The notes: a model not told the origin generated them from the sequence alone. Shown: positions 8,557 through 20,267, counted from the stretch's first letter. The stretch is 64,000 nucleotides of DNA from Fictibacillus gelatini DSM 15865 (GCF_000430745.1 NZ_AUMP01000001.1:248001-312000); one strand, 5' to 3'. Made by a program: numbers and translations.

Positions 8557-9840
8557 TTACGCCTCCATTACTAGTAGTTGTGGATCGTTCAGTAAACGTT
8601 TTATATGATTTAATGCATTTTGCGCGGTTACACCGTCAATTAAACGGTGGTCAAAGCTTAATGATAATGCAAGTACAGGTGCAACAACAATTTCCCCGTT
8701 TTTCACAACCGGTTTTTCAGCAATGCGCCCAATTCCTAAAATCGCTACTTCTGGATGGTTGATGACTGGCGTGAACCATTGGCCGCCTGCAGAACCGATA
8801 TTGGAAATGGTGACAGATCCGCCTTTCATTTCTTCAGGAGAAAGTTTGCCATCACGCGCTTTTGCGGCAAGTTCATTGATTTCAGCAGAAATTTTGAAAA
8901 TCGATTTTCGATCTGCTTCTTTAACAACCGGAACCATTAAACCATGCTCCGTATCAGCGGCAATACCAATGTTGTAATAATGCTTGTACACAATTTCCTC
9001 ATTTGCATCATCAATTGACGCATTTAACGCAGGGTATTCACGTACAGCTGAAACTAATGCTTTGACGACGTAAGGCAAGTAAGTCAGCTTAATGCCTTTT
9101 TCAGCTGCGACAGATTTGAATTTCTTGCGATGCGCGACGAGTTCAGTCACATCAATTTCATCCATCAATGTTACGTGAGGGGCTGTATGTTTTGAATTCA
9201 CCATTGCTTTTGCGATGACTTTACGGACACCGCGAAGCTTTTCACGTGTTTCAGCTTCAGAAACCGGAATCGCAGCAGGTTTTTTAGCTGCCTCTTCTTT
9301 TCCTGTTTCAGCTGCCTTATTTTCTTCTTGAGCGGCATCGCCTTTAGCAAACTTATCAATATCTTCTTTTAATACGCGGCCATTATCGCCGGATCCTTGC
9401 ACTTTTCGGATATCAACGCCTAGTTCACGGGCATATTTTCGTACTGAAGGCATTGCAATGACTCGTTTGTTGTCATCTGAATCATCTTTTGCAGGCGCTT
9501 CTTTCTTCTCTTCTTTTGCAGGTTTCTTTTCTTCCTCGGCTTTTGGCTGTTCTTCTGTTTTTTCTTCTTTTTCAGCCGGCTCGTTGCCTGTTTCAACTTC
9601 ACCTTCAGCATCAATCGTAACGAGTACATCGCCTACTACGCAAACCGTGCCTTCTTCAACCTTAACGTCTAAAATTTTCCCATCGACCGGTGATGGGATT
9701 TCAACAACGGCTTTATCGTTTTGGACTTCAAGAAGAATATCATCTTCTTTTACTTCATCTCCCGGTTTTACGAACCATTTAACGATTTCACCTTCGTGAA
9801 TACCTTCACCAATATCGGGAAGCTTAAATTCGAACGCCAT
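8557..9840 (-). CDS. pdhC: Dihydrolipoamide acetyltransferase (E2)
   Basis: Core of the pyruvate dehydrogenase complex, 427 residues. One lipoyl domain (1-75) carries the lipoylated Lys43 in [13 protein letters not shown] Glu/Lys/Ala-rich flexible linker (about 85-122) is followed by a peripheral subunit-binding domain (about 128-165) and a second acidic/Ala linker. The catalytic acetyltransferase domain runs from about 200 to 427, with active-site His398 in DHRLIDG. The start follows GGAGG by 7 nt. The long linker produces an artefactual Lys-rich reading frame in another phase. Confidence 0.97.
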   Translation of the reverse strand: MAFEFKLPDIGEGIHEGEIVKWFVKPGDEVKEDDILLEVQNDKAVVEIPSPVDGKILDVKVEEGTVCVVGDVLVTIDAEGEVETGNEPAEKEEKTEEQPKAEEEKKPAKEEKKEAPAKDDSDDNKRVIAMPSVRKYARELGVDIRKVQGSGDNGRVLKEDIDKFAKGDAAQEENKAAETGKEEAAKKPAAIPVSEAETREKLRGVRKVIAKAMVNSKHTAPHVTLMDEIDVTELVAHRKKFKSVAAEKGIKLTYLPYVVKALVSAVREYPALNASIDDANEEIVYKHYYNIGIAADTEHGLMVPVVKEADRKSIFKISAEINELAAKARDGKLSPEEMKGGSVTISNIGSAGGQWFTPVINHPEVAILGIGRIAEKPVVKNGEIVVAPVLALSLSFDHRLIDGVTAQNALNHIKRLLNDPQLLVMEA

Positions 9841-9914
9841 GATAACGCCTCCTTTTTCTTTCTCGAGGTTTTCATCACTATTTAGAAATGAATCCCTATT
9901 TGTCTATTTAAAAA

Positions 9915-10892
9915 TTAGAAGTTATAGACTTGCTTCGCTTTTTCAACAATATCTTTATGATCAGGTAACCATGTATCTTCCGCTGCTGCAAATGGATAGA
10001 CGGTATCCGCTGCCGCAACACGAAGAACTGGAGCTTCTAGATGAAGGATCGCACGTTCCGTAATTTCAGCGACGACATTTGCAGCGATTCCTGCTTGTTT
10101 TTGCGCTTCTTGAACGACAATCGCGCGTCCTGTTTTTTCAACAGAAGCGATAATTGTCTCAATATCAAGCGGGCTAATTGTCCTTAAATCAATAACTTCA
10201 GCGGAAATGCCTTCTTTTTCAAGCTCCTCTGCCGCTTTAAGAGAGGCATGTACCATTGCTCCATATGCGATGATGGAAATGTCTTTTCCTTCGCGTTTTA
10301 CATCGGCTTTTCCGATTTCAATTGTATATTCTTCCTCTGGAACTTCTTCGCGGAACGAACGATATAATTTCATATGCTCTAAAAATACGACCGGATCGTT
10401 ATCGCGAATGGCTGAGATTAATAAGCCTTTTGCATCATAAGGAGTGGATGGGATCACAACTTTCACCCCTGGCGTTTGGGCCATAAGGCCTTCTAAACTA
10501 TCCGCGTGCATTTCAGGAGTCTTTACCCCGCCCCCAAAAGGTGAACGGATCGTAACCGGTGAATGAAGTTTTCCACCTGTACGGAAACGCATGCGTCCCA
10601 TTTGGCCAGCGATGGAATCAATTACTTCAAATAAAAAGCCGAAGAATTGAATTTCCATAACCGGACGGAACCCTGTCAAGCCTAAGCCAATGGCAAGCCC
10701 GCCAATCCCTGATTCGGCAAGCGGCGTGTCAAATACACGATCTTCGCCAAATTCTTGTTGAAGCCCTTCCGTTGCCCGGAATACGCCGCCGTTTTGACCT
10801 ACATCTTCTCCGAATACAAGAACATTTTCATCTTTTTTCAATTCAGTACGCATCGCATCTGTAATTGCCTGGATCATTGTCATTTGAGCCAT
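9915..10892 (-). CDS. pdhB: Pyruvate dehydrogenase E1 beta subunit
   Basis: Transketolase-like beta chain of E1 (325 residues, the same length as in B. subtilis), binding the pyrimidine side of thiamine diphosphate. Typical motifs are [27 protein letters not shown] and RSPFGGG. The ATG at 10892 ([14 protein letters not shown]) has AAGGAG upstream and lies one base from the pdhA stop, implying tight coupling. A 14-codon upstream extension overlaps pdhA and is rejected. Confidence 0.97.
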   Translation of the reverse strand: MAQMTMIQAITDAMRTELKKDENVLVFGEDVGQNGGVFRATEGLQQEFGEDRVFDTPLAESGIGGLAIGLGLTGFRPVMEIQFFGFLFEVIDSIAGQMGRMRFRTGGKLHSPVTIRSPFGGGVKTPEMHADSLEGLMAQTPGVKVVIPSTPYDAKGLLISAIRDNDPVVFLEHMKLYRSFREEVPEEEYTIEIGKADVKREGKDISIIAYGAMVHASLKAAEELEKEGISAEVIDLRTISPLDIETIIASVEKTGRAIVVQEAQKQAGIAANVVAEITERAILHLEAPVLRVAAADTVYPFAAAEDTWLPDHKDIVEKAKQVYNF

Positions 10893-10893
10893 A

Positions 10894-12090
<1,197 letters not shown>

Positions 12091-12154
12091 TTAAACAAAA
12101 CTGTATTACTGAATGCTCATGCAAAAAGTAGTACAATTTTTCATCGCCATCATT

Positions 12155-12184
12155 AGTTTACACTACGAAATAAAGCGCAGTCAA
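12155..12184 (-). promoter_or_regulatory. Predicted pdhA sigma-A promoter
   Basis: Minus-strand -35 TTGACT (12184-12179) and -10 TAAACT (12160-12155), 18-nt spacer with a TG just before the -10. It is the best match in the 380-bp pdhA-def gap. Confidence 0.5.
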
Positions 12185-12361
12185 TTCTTAAATCTCACTA
12201 TTCTATAAATCGAGACGGTTTTAAACTAAAACTAGTGTATCATTCTGTATCACTCGTGGTTACCATCTGTTATATAATTCGTTGCTTCTATTCAATACCC
12301 TTTAGGCATAAACTTTTTCCATATGGTAAAATAAATGTATCAGGTTAAATGGAGGAAAAAA

Positions 12362-12916
12362 ATGATGTTAACAATGAAAGATATTATAAGAGAAGGAGAT
12401 CCTATTCTTCGCCAGGTAGCAAAAGAAGTATCCCTTCCTCCTCGTCAGGAAGATGTTGAAACAGCAAAAAAAATGTTGGAATTTCTTATTCATTCACAAA
12501 ATCCCGAAATGGCTCAAAAATATCATTTGCGGCCAGGTGTCGGATTGGCAGCTCCACAAATTGGCATTTCCAAACGATTAATAGCCGTTCATGTGACAGA
12601 CGACAATGGTAAATTGTATAGCGTGGCATTATTTAACCCTAAAATTGTCAGCCACTCTGTTCAAGTCACATATTTAGAAGGCGGAGAAGGTTGCCTTTCC
12701 GTTGACCGCCCCGTTCCAGGCCTCGTGCCGCGATATGCTAAAATTACCGTTAGAGGCACAGACCATAAAGGAGAAAAGGTTGAACTTAAATTAAAAGGAA
12801 TGCCCGCCATTGTTTTTCAACATGAAATTGACCATTTAGACGGGATTATGTTTTACGATCGAATTAATAAAGAAAAACCATTTGAGCCCCCTGCTCAAAT
12901 GGCGCTTTATCGATAG
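12362..12916 (+). CDS. def: Peptide deformylase
   Basis: Fe2+/Zn2+ hydrolase removing the formyl group from new N-termini, 184 residues as in B. subtilis DefB/YkrB. All three family motifs are present: GVGLAAPQI (motif 1), EGCLSV with the metal-binding Cys (motif 2) and HEIDH with the two metal His and catalytic Glu (motif 3). The start at 12362 follows GGAGG by 6 nt. It is divergent from the pdh operon, as in B. subtilis. A terminator lies 28 nt downstream. Confidence 0.95.
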   Translation: MMLTMKDIIREGDPILRQVAKEVSLPPRQEDVETAKKMLEFLIHSQNPEMAQKYHLRPGVGLAAPQIGISKRLIAVHVTDDNGKLYSVALFNPKIVSHSVQVTYLEGGEGCLSVDRPVPGLVPRYAKITVRGTDHKGEKVELKLKGMPAIVFQHEIDHLDGIMFYDRINKEKPFEPPAQMALYR

Positions 12917-12944
12917 GAAAGAGCGGCTGCCGATTCCAAATAAG

Positions 12945-12977
12945 CCCTCCTCAAGCAATAGTTGAGGAGGGTTTATT
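12945..12977 (+). terminator. def terminator
   Basis: Stem CCCTCCTCAA / TTGAGGAGGG, then TTTATTTTA. Confidence 0.85.
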
Positions 12978-13027
12978 TTATTTTACGCTCTTGCACATAC
13001 TAAGCGTAAAAAAAATGGGTGATACTA

Positions 13028-13126
13028 ATGAAGCGAAGAAGAAGAATGTTGCGCCGTCTGCGTGCATTAATGGAACAATACCCTTGCCTGACAAACAGAA
13101 TGAAAAATCGTTATTGCTTCCATTAA
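13028..13126 (+). CDS. Possible 32-residue Arg-rich micro-protein
   Basis: Short frame MKRRRRMLRRLRALMEQYPC, continuing to a basic C-terminus, after a weak GGGTGAT site. A 13-bp hairpin follows at 13141. The segment between the def terminator and rpoY looks like a small transcription unit. A competing 62-codon frame starts at the overlapping ATG at 13015-13017. I cannot recognise either product; this one is favoured only for its amphipathic basic composition. Confidence 0.25.
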   Translation: MKRRRRMLRRLRALMEQYPCLTNRMKNRYCFH

Positions 13127-13140
13127 TCGTAATGCAAAAA

Positions 13141-13170
13141 GATGAGATGAAAGTCATCTTTCATCTCATC
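13141..13170 (+). terminator. Hairpin before rpoY
   Basis: Perfect 13-bp stem GATGAGATGAAAG / CTTTCATCTCATC followed by a weak T-run (TTTCC). It could be an attenuator or a terminator of the small upstream unit. Confidence 0.5.
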
Positions 13171-13247
13171 TTTCCTATGAAAAAGGCTAAAAATCCTTTA
13201 TAATATAAAAAGAAATAAATAAAGTTTTCGGTAAGGAGTAGAAAAAT

Positions 13248-13457
13248 ATGATTTTTAAAGTGTTTTATCAAGAAAATAAAGAAGAAGTACCAATTCGCGA
13301 AAATACAAAAGTTTTGTATGTTGAAGGCGAGTCATTAGAAGATGTCCGAAAAAAATTAGCAGACCGCAATTACAACATTGAATACATACAAGAAATCAAA
13401 GGAAAATTCCTTGAATATGAGAAAGAATCTAAATCATTTGAACTGGAGAATGTGTAA
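13248..13457 (+). CDS. rpoY: RNA polymerase epsilon subunit
   Basis: A 69-residue small subunit (DUF1447, YkzG) of Gram-positive RNA polymerase, reading MIFKVFYQENKEEVPIREN. It lies directly upstream of rnjA with 3 nt between stop and start, the conserved rpoY-rnjA arrangement. The start follows GTAAGGAG. Confidence 0.93.
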   Translation: MIFKVFYQENKEEVPIRENTKVLYVEGESLEDVRKKLADRNYNIEYIQEIKGKFLEYEKESKSFELENV

Positions 13458-13460
13458 CAT

Positions 13461-15131
13461 ATGAAATTTGTAAAAAACCATCAAACTGCTGTATTTGCCC
13501 TCGGCGGTTTAGGAGAGATTGGAAAAAATACGTATGGCGTACAGTTTCAAGATGAAATCATCTTAATTGATGCGGGCATTAAATTCCCTGAAGATGAATT
13601 ATTAGGCATTGATTACGTTATCCCGGACTATACGTATCTTGTCAAAAATGAGGACAAAATTAAAGGCTTATTCATTACTCATGGCCACGAAGACCATATT
13701 GGGGGCATTCCTTATTTGCTTCGGGAAATTAATGTCCCAATTTATGGCGGAAAGCTCTCGATCGCCCTTATCAAGAACAAGCTTGAAGAACATGGGCTCT
13801 TGCGCAGGACACAATTGCACGAAGTGACGGAAGATGACGTTATTAAATTCCGGAAAACATCTGTCAGCTTTTTTAGAACAACCCACAGTATTCCTGAATC
13901 GTTTGGTGTGGTTGTAAAGACACCTCCGGGTAACATTGTGCACACTGGAGATTTTAAATTTGACTTTACACCAGTTGGCGAGCCAGCTAATTTAACAAAG
14001 ATGGCCGAGATTGGGAAAGAAGGCGTTTTATGCTTGCTTTCAGACAGCACGAACAGTGAGGTTCCCGGATTTACGCTATCGGAGCGAACCGTAGGCGAAA
14101 GCATCCAGGAAATTTTCCGTAAAGTAAATGGGCGCATTATTTTTGCAACCTTTGCTTCCAATATCCATCGCTTGCAACAAGTGGTTGAAGCATCCGTGCA
14201 AAACAACCGGAAAGTAGCCGTTTTTGGCCGCAGCATGGATTCTGCCATCGATATCGGGCAAGACCTTGGCTTCATTAAAGCGCCGAAAAATACATTTATA
14301 GATGCAGCCCAGATTAACCGTCTCCCTGACAATCAGGTGACGATTCTTTGCACCGGCAGCCAGGGTGAACCAATGGCCGCATTATCGCGAATTGCAAATG
14401 GAACCCATCGGCAAATTCAAATCATCCCTGGAGATACTGTCGTCTTCTCTTCTTCTCCTATTCCGGGGAACGCATTAAGCGTCAGCAAGACGATCGACAG
14501 GCTGTACCGGGCGGGGGCGGAAGTTATTCACGGTTCATTGAACAACATTCACACTTCCGGACACGGCGGCCAGCAGGAGCAAAAATTAATGCTTCGCTTG
14601 ATCAAGCCAAAGTATTTCTTGCCGATTCATGGGGAATATCGGATGTTAAAAACCCATGTGAAATTGGCAACGGATTGTGATGTTCCGGCCGAAAATTGTT
14701 TTATCATGGATAATGGCGAAGTACTTGCATTATCCGAAAATGAAGCGGCAATTGCGGGTAAAATTCCTTCAGGTTCCGTTTATGTCGATGGAAACGGCAT
14801 CGGGGACATTGGAAATATCGTTCTTCGTGATCGGAAAATTCTTTCCGAAGAAGGACTTGTCGTCGTGGTCGTCAGCATGAATATGAAAGAATTTAAAATC
14901 GAGGCCGGACCTGACATTATTTCACGCGGATTTGTTTACATGAGAGAATCCGGCGATCTCATCAACGATGCACAAGATTTACTCGCAAAGCATTTGGACA
15001 ACTTGATGGCTGAAAAACGAACCACCCAATGGTCGGAAATAAAAAATGAGATTACTGATGTGCTTGCTCCTTTCCTTTACGAAAAGACGAAGCGCCGTCC
15101 GATGATCTTGCCAATTATTATGGAAATTTAA
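13461..15131 (+). CDS. rnjA: Ribonuclease J1
   Basis: Beta-CASP metallo-beta-lactamase ribonuclease with 5'-3' exonuclease and endonuclease activity, central to mRNA decay and 16S rRNA maturation. The 556 residues match the family. The Zn motif HGHEDH is at 74-79, with GDFKFDFTP and the beta-CASP motifs ([22 protein letters not shown]) following. A C-terminal domain of about 100 residues completes the protein. In B. subtilis it is part of the degradosome network and meets GapA through SR1P, also encoded in this window. Confidence 0.97.
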   Translation: MKFVKNHQTAVFALGGLGEIGKNTYGVQFQDEIILIDAGIKFPEDELLGIDYVIPDYTYLVKNEDKIKGLFITHGHEDHIGGIPYLLREINVPIYGGKLSIALIKNKLEEHGLLRRTQLHEVTEDDVIKFRKTSVSFFRTTHSIPESFGVVVKTPPGNIVHTGDFKFDFTPVGEPANLTKMAEIGKEGVLCLLSDSTNSEVPGFTLSERTVGESIQEIFRKVNGRIIFATFASNIHRLQQVVEASVQNNRKVAVFGRSMDSAIDIGQDLGFIKAPKNTFIDAAQINRLPDNQVTILCTGSQGEPMAALSRIANGTHRQIQIIPGDTVVFSSSPIPGNALSVSKTIDRLYRAGAEVIHGSLNNIHTSGHGGQQEQKLMLRLIKPKYFLPIHGEYRMLKTHVKLATDCDVPAENCFIMDNGEVLALSENEAAIAGKIPSGSVYVDGNGIGDIGNIVLRDRKILSEEGLVVVVVSMNMKEFKIEAGPDIISRGFVYMRESGDLINDAQDLLAKHLDNLMAEKRTTQWSEIKNEITDVLAPFLYEKTKRRPMILPIIMEI

Positions 15132-15145
15132 TATTTGAAATGACG

Positions 15146-15176
15146 AAACCGGTTATCCTAAATGGATAACCGGTTT
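15146..15176. terminator. Bidirectional terminator, rnjA and ktrC
   Basis: Stem AAACCGGTTATCC / GGATAACCGGTTT between convergent genes; it touches the ktrC stop codon. Confidence 0.85.
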
Positions 15177-15841
15177 TAACTATCTGCAAGCATTTGTTTT
15201 TCAAGAAGGTTAATATCTTTATCTCCGCCGATTACAATTAAAATATCGCCTTTTTCAATTTTTAAATCGGCTTTCGGCGAGACAATAATCTCTTCTTTAC
15301 GGCGGATAGCCACGACGTTACAACCAAATTTCGCCCGAATATCAAGATTGGCAAGAGTTTGATGATCCATTTTCGCTGTAGCGACCAATTCAACCATACT
15401 GTACTCTTCCGATAGTTCAAGATAATCCTTGATGCTGCTCGAGACGACCTGGTGGGCAATCCGAATTCCCATATCTCGCTCTGGATGAATAATGCGGTCG
15501 GCACCAATTTTTTGCAGCACTTTTTCATGATAATCATTCTGGGCTTTTACTGTAATTTTTTTAACACCAAGCTCCTTTAAAAGCAACGTAGTTAAGATGC
15601 TGGCCTGAAGATTATCGCCAATCGCGACAATAACATGTTCAAAATTGCGAATCCCAAGACTTTTTAACACATTTTCATCGGTCGTATCCGCGATAACAGC
15701 ATGTGTGGCGATGTTCGAAAATTCATTTACCCGTTCTTCATTTATATCAATTGCCAATACTTCCATTCCTGCTTCACTCAATGCTTTGCAAATACTGCCC
15801 CCAAAACGGCCGAGTCCAATAACGGTATACTGTTTGTTCAC
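15176..15841 (-). CDS. ktrC: Potassium uptake regulatory subunit KtrC
   Basis: Cytoplasmic RCK (TrkA-N/TrkA-C) subunit that gates a Ktr potassium channel by binding ATP/ADP and c-di-AMP. The N-terminal Rossmann motif GLGRFGGSI is followed by the acidic residue in AIDIN, and the C-terminal RCK_C domain spans about 138-221. The product has 221 residues, identical in length to B. subtilis KtrC. The GTG at 15841 is 6 nt after GGGGGA; upstream ATGs at 15865 and 15847 are badly spaced. The membrane partner KtrD is not in the window. Confidence 0.9.
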   Translation of the reverse strand: MNKQYTVIGLGRFGGSICKALSEAGMEVLAIDINEERVNEFSNIATHAVIADTTDENVLKSLGIRNFEHVIVAIGDNLQASILTTLLLKELGVKKITVKAQNDYHEKVLQKIGADRIIHPERDMGIRIAHQVVSSSIKDYLELSEEYSMVELVATAKMDHQTLANLDIRAKFGCNVVAIRRKEEIIVSPKADLKIEKGDILIVIGGDKDINLLEKQMLADS

Positions 15842-15913
15842 ACCCATTCCCCCATGCTTTTCCATCTTTCATTCAATTTTACCATAATTAACTTTAACGG
15901 CAAAAAGGTGCAG

Positions 15914-15947
15914 AAAATGGAGTGGAAATAGAATCCACTCCATTTTT
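15914..15947 (-). terminator. Terminator of the ABC exporter operon
   Basis: Stem AAATGGAGTGGA / TCCACTCCATTT next to the stop of the 15947 gene, T-rich on the minus strand. Confidence 0.75.
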
Positions 15948-17755
15948 TACATCGCTTCCAACATCTTGAACTGCGATACGACTAAATGATAATATTCCCC
16001 TTTTTGCTGCATAAGTGAATCATGATTGCCTTCTTCGATAATATTGCCGGACTTTAGCACGACAATTTTATCCGCTTCGCGAATGGTAGAGAGACGGTGA
16101 GCAATGATGATGGCCGTTCGACCTTTCAAAAGAGTTCTTAAAGCGTTTTGGATTTTCAACTCCGATTCGGTATCAATACTTGCCGTCGCTTCATCTAATA
16201 TCAATATATCCGGATCCGCTAATAGCGCCCTTGCAAATGATAGCAATTGTCGTTCCCCGACAGATAGGACATTCCCTCTTTCTTCTACTTCAGTATCAAA
16301 TCCATTTTGTAACCGGTTAATGAACGTATCGGCACCAACCGACGCGGCTGCACGTTTTACTTCTTCATCCGTCGCAGTCGGTCGGCCAAACCGAATGTTC
16401 TCCATAATTGTGCCTGAAAAGATAAATGTATCTTGCAGGACAATACTAACCTTTTGACGTAAGCTGTCTAATTGGATGTCTTTTAAATTATATCCGTCAA
16501 TTTCCACACTTCCTGCTGTTGGATCGTAAAATCTGCTGATCAAATTGGCAATCGTCGTTTTTCCAGACCCTGTATGGCCAACGAGAGCAACCGTCTGGCC
16601 AGCGCCAATCGACAAATTGATTCCATTTAACGCTTTCCGTTTATGATCATACGAAAATTCAACATCGTTAAATTGAATAGCTCCATGAATCTTTTCTAGC
16701 ACAATCGGATGGGCGCTTTCCGCGACATTCGGACGTTCATCTAAAAATTCAAAAATGCGTTCGGATGATGCCATCGCTACTAACAATTGATTGTACACCT
16801 GGCCAAGCCTCGATACAGGCTCCCAAAACATTCCTAAATAAAAAGCAAAAGTGACGAACACCCCGATATTCAGTGATCCAGTGTCGATGAGGTACGCACC
16901 AAACCAGATTAAGATAGCGGTTCCAATTGCATTTGACATATCGACAAATGGTCGGAAAAACGCATTCTTTTGTGATGCATCCCTCCAGCTTTCAAATGTT
17001 TCATTGTTCACACCTTCAAAAAAGCTCATGTTTTCTTTTTCTTGCGTGAAAGATTGAGTCACCCTGATTCCTTGAATGCTTTCATTTAAATGAGAATTCA
17101 GTTTCGATTGTTTTAACCGGACCACTTGCCAGGAGCGGCGTATTTTTTTACGTAAACTGGTTGAAACAAAAAACATCAGTGGAAGGATGACCATAATGGC
17201 CAGCGTCAATTTTACGCTATAGAGAAACATGATCACAATGATTCCGGCCAGCAACACTAAATCCATTAATGTGTTGATAACACCATTTGTAAACAAATCT
17301 TGCATCGAGTTGACGTCATTAATGATCCGAACGAGAATCGAACCTGCTGACCGCTGATCAAAAAATCGATGCGATAATCGTTGGATATGTTTAAACAAAT
17401 GCTGCCGGATATCAAAAATAATGTATTGACCGAGTTTATTCGTCCAGCGAATCCTCAAGATATTAGCAACCCATGAAATCAAATACATACCCGCGATCGC
17501 GATAATCAATTTGATCAATAGCGGCACATCTTTATTGGCAACCGCATGGTCAAACGTTAAAACACCGATGAAAATTGGAATCACTAATCGAACGGCCGTA
17601 GTGATCACCATTGCAATGATCGACATAGGTAATAAATTTTTGCTATATGGCTTCATATAAGCTAAGAGGCGTGTCATTTGTTTCCAGTTAAACGGCTTAT
17701 CAATGACATTTTCATTCGAATAACGAAATCTTTCTACTTTTCGTTTAGCGCTCAT
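15947..17755 (-). CDS. Heterodimeric ABC exporter subunit B (YfiC/YknV-like)
   Basis: A 602-residue half-transporter. The six-span exporter domain (about 35-325) is followed by a nucleotide-binding domain with Walker A GHTGSGKT and Walker B ILILDEATASID. The glutamate in DEATAS is present, so the canonical catalytic base is here. The signature, however, reads LSVGERQ instead of LSGGQ, which is degenerate. It overlaps the 3' end of its partner by 4 nt. With the partner's Asp-for-Glu change this fits an asymmetric exporter having one competent and one impaired ATP site. The substrate is unknown; drug- or lipid-type exporters are common in this class. Confidence 0.88.
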   Translation of the reverse strand: MSAKRKVERFRYSNENVIDKPFNWKQMTRLLAYMKPYSKNLLPMSIIAMVITTAVRLVIPIFIGVLTFDHAVANKDVPLLIKLIIAIAGMYLISWVANILRIRWTNKLGQYIIFDIRQHLFKHIQRLSHRFFDQRSAGSILVRIINDVNSMQDLFTNGVINTLMDLVLLAGIIVIMFLYSVKLTLAIMVILPLMFFVSTSLRKKIRRSWQVVRLKQSKLNSHLNESIQGIRVTQSFTQEKENMSFFEGVNNETFESWRDASQKNAFFRPFVDMSNAIGTAILIWFGAYLIDTGSLNIGVFVTFAFYLGMFWEPVSRLGQVYNQLLVAMASSERIFEFLDERPNVAESAHPIVLEKIHGAIQFNDVEFSYDHKRKALNGINLSIGAGQTVALVGHTGSGKTTIANLISRFYDPTAGSVEIDGYNLKDIQLDSLRQKVSIVLQDTFIFSGTIMENIRFGRPTATDEEVKRAAASVGADTFINRLQNGFDTEVEERGNVLSVGERQLLSFARALLADPDILILDEATASIDTESELKIQNALRTLLKGRTAIIIAHRLSTIREADKIVVLKSGNIIEEGNHDSLMQQKGEYYHLVVSQFKMLEAM

Positions 17756-19521
17756 TCTCCCACTCCTCTTACTCTCTGGCTTTGATAGAGGATCTCTTTA
17801 TCTTTGTACTGAATATCATAAATGCGGCGATAAAGTCCGCTTCCTCTAATGAGCTCTTCATGTGTGCCGCGTTCTGCCACTTTTCCGTTTTCAAAAACAA
17901 GTATTTCATCCGCATGTTTTAAGGAGGAAATGCGATGGGCGATAATAAACGTTGTTCTTCCCGCCATCACTTCCTGGAACGCTTTTTGAATCTTGAACTC
18001 CGTTTCCATATCGACCGCACTCGTCGCATCGTCTAATATTAAAATTTGCGGATCGATGCAAATTGCCCGCGCGATCGCAATCCGCTGTTTCTGGCCACCT
18101 GAGAGTCCGAGCCCACGTTCCCCCAAAATGGTTTCATATTGATCAGGCAGTTCCATAATAAAATCGTGAGCCTGTGCCCGTTTTGCCGCATCGATAATTT
18201 TCTCCATCGGCACATCCGGCCTGCCGTAAGCGATGTTATCTTTAATTGTTGAAGAAAACAAAAATGATTCTTGCAAGACGACCCCGATGTTTCTTCGCAA
18301 GTGTTGGACCGAATAATCTTGAATTGGCCTTCCATCGATCAAAATTTCTCCGTCACAAGGTTCATAAAAACGGGATATTAATTGCGTTAATGTCGTTTTG
18401 CCACTTCCAGTCGCTCCGACAAGACCGATAATTTTCCCTTTCTCCGCTTTAAATGAAACATTTTTTAAAGCGTATTCTTTTTCATTGGCGTATTGATGAG
18501 TGACATGTTTAAATTCCACTTCACCTTCAATTTCGTCTACCTCTATCGCATTTTCTTGATTTTGAATATCTTCAGGCTCATCTAAAATTTCGAGTAACCG
18601 TTCACCCGAAGCTTTTGACTGGGAAAACGTATTAATAATAAAGCCTAAGTACATAATTGGCCCCATTATGTACCAAACAAGACTAAAAAAGGCCACAAGC
18701 TCACCAGGCTTTAAACTTCCGTTGATCACTAAATATCCGCCATATGACAACAAGCAGACGACCGACAAATTTCCAATCAACTCCATGAGAGGAAAGTATT
18801 TCGCCCAAATGTTCGCCGTATCGATTTGCCTTCCTTTATAGTCTTCATTAGACGTTACAAATTTGCTGATTTCAAAATCTTCACGGGACAACGATTTTAC
18901 CGTATTGATTCCACTAATATTTTCTTGAACTTTTGTATTGAGACGTCCCATCGAGCGGCGTATTCCCCTGAACGCCGGGTGCACCTCTTTATCAAATTGA
19001 TAGACGACGATTGCTAAAAATGGAAGAGCTGCTAATGTCACAAGTGCAAGTGGAATGGAATAATAAAACATAACCGCTAAACTAAAGCCGATGATTAAGA
19101 CAAAGTTAATGAATTGGGCAAAACCGAACGATAAGAAAAAACGAAACCCTTCTACATCCGCCGTGAGCCTTGACATTAAGTCGCCCGTTTTCGCATTGTC
19201 ATAGTATCTGAACGGCAAGTATTGCAATTTTTCATACAGCTTTTCCCTTAACTTATAGACGGCACTAATTCCGAATAGATCCCCTAAATAGTTCTGAAAA
19301 TAAGTGGCTACCCCTTTTAAAGCCATGAGGGCAATAAAACCTATTGCTAAATAAGGTACAAGCCCAAACTGCTTTTCCGTAATGACCTTATCAATCGTCA
19401 GCTGCAATACCATCGGATAAACGACCGTTATCGCCGTTACTAATATGAGCGCGATACAAGACCATATGAAATACTTTCGATAAGGCCAGTAAAATTCTTT
19501 CAAACGTTTAAACGTTTCCAC
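17752..19521 (-). CDS. Heterodimeric ABC exporter subunit A (YfiB/YknU-like)
   Basis: A 589-residue half-transporter paired with the overlapping downstream gene. Membrane domain about 15-300; nucleotide-binding domain with Walker A GATGSGKTT, canonical signature LSGGQKQR and Walker B ILILDDATSAVD. In Walker B an Asp replaces the catalytic Glu. This complements the degenerate signature of the partner, giving one non-canonical site. The GTG at 19521 (METFKRLKEFYWPYRKYF) follows GGTGGGGGAAGAA. The longer frame to 19623 would prepend an unlikely hydrophobic stretch containing the ribosome site. Confidence 0.88.
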   Translation of the reverse strand: METFKRLKEFYWPYRKYFIWSCIALILVTAITVVYPMVLQLTIDKVITEKQFGLVPYLAIGFIALMALKGVATYFQNYLGDLFGISAVYKLREKLYEKLQYLPFRYYDNAKTGDLMSRLTADVEGFRFFLSFGFAQFINFVLIIGFSLAVMFYYSIPLALVTLAALPFLAIVVYQFDKEVHPAFRGIRRSMGRLNTKVQENISGINTVKSLSREDFEISKFVTSNEDYKGRQIDTANIWAKYFPLMELIGNLSVVCLLSYGGYLVINGSLKPGELVAFFSLVWYIMGPIMYLGFIINTFSQSKASGERLLEILDEPEDIQNQENAIEVDEIEGEVEFKHVTHQYANEKEYALKNVSFKAEKGKIIGLVGATGSGKTTLTQLISRFYEPCDGEILIDGRPIQDYSVQHLRRNIGVVLQESFLFSSTIKDNIAYGRPDVPMEKIIDAAKRAQAHDFIMELPDQYETILGERGLGLSGGQKQRIAIARAICIDPQILILDDATSAVDMETEFKIQKAFQEVMAGRTTFIIAHRISSLKHADEILVFENGKVAERGTHEELIRGSGLYRRIYDIQYKDKEILYQSQRVRGVGE

Positions 19522-19667
19522 TTCTTCCCCCACCCCACTTTTTAAAATTATTAAAATAAGTACAATATACATCATATAACGTAACACGAAGAAATAACCA
19601 TCTTTTTGCACTGGATTTTTCATTATTTTTTTTGTTGTTAATTTTCCTTTTTTTCCGATAAGGGAGA

Positions 19668-19704
19668 CAAAAAAAAGAACCTAACTTACTTGTTAGGTCC
19701 TTTT
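19668..19704 (-). terminator. Peroxiredoxin gene terminator
   Basis: Stem GGACCTAAC / GTTAGGTTC (minus strand) followed by eight T. Confidence 0.85.
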
Positions 19705-19718
19705 CATGTATTTTTCAC

Positions 19719-20267
19719 TTAAACTTCAAGTGTTTTTTGGCCAGGCTTCCAGTTCGCAGGGCAAAGTCCGCCTGTTTGAAGCGCTTGTAACACGCGTAAT
19801 GTTTCATCCACATCGCGGCCGATATTGTTATGGTTAACAACAGAGTACTTCAATTCACCTTCTGGAGAGATGATGAATAAACCGCGAAGCGCCACACCTT
19901 CCTCTTCGATTAAAACACCGTACTTTTTAGATACTTCGTGGTTTGTATCAGCGGCTAACGGATAGTTTAACTCGCCTAATCCGTTCATGTCACGAGGAGT
20001 GTTAATCCATGCTTTATGTGTATGGATCGTATCAGTGGAAACACCGATAACTTCTGCATCAAGATCAGCAAATTCTTCGTAACGGTCACTCATTGCCGTA
20101 ATTTCCGTCGGGCAAACGAAAGTAAAGTCCATTGGATAGAAGAATAATACCGTCCATTTATCTTCTTTCATAATATCTTCTAAGCTTACTTTGCCGAATT
20201 CTTTGTTCGGCATTACTGCATCCATTTCAAAGCGTGGTGCTTGTTTTGCTACCATACGTTCTGCCAT
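19719..20267 (-). CDS. ykuU: 2-Cys peroxiredoxin (YkuU-like)
   Basis: Thiol peroxidase of the AhpC/Prx1 class, 182 residues. Peroxidatic Cys52 lies in FTFVCPTEI and resolving Cys169 in GGLCPANW near the C-terminus, the typical 2-Cys pattern. It reduces hydrogen and organic peroxides using thioredoxin or a related reductant. It is monocistronic with its own terminator. The position next to ykuT, ykuS, ykuR and dapH homologues supports the YkuU assignment. Confidence 0.92.
   Translation of the reverse strand: MAERMVAKQAPRFEMDAVMPNKEFGKVSLEDIMKEDKWTVLFFYPMDFTFVCPTEITAMSDRYEEFADLDAEVIGVSTDTIHTHKAWINTPRDMNGLGELNYPLAADTNHEVSKKYGVLIEEEGVALRGLFIISPEGELKYSVVNHNNIGRDVDETLRVLQALQTGGLCPANWKPGQKTLEV

Noticed and set aside
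9420-9629. Lys-rich frame inside pdhC
   Set aside because: Shadow of the Glu/Lys/Ala linker of E2.
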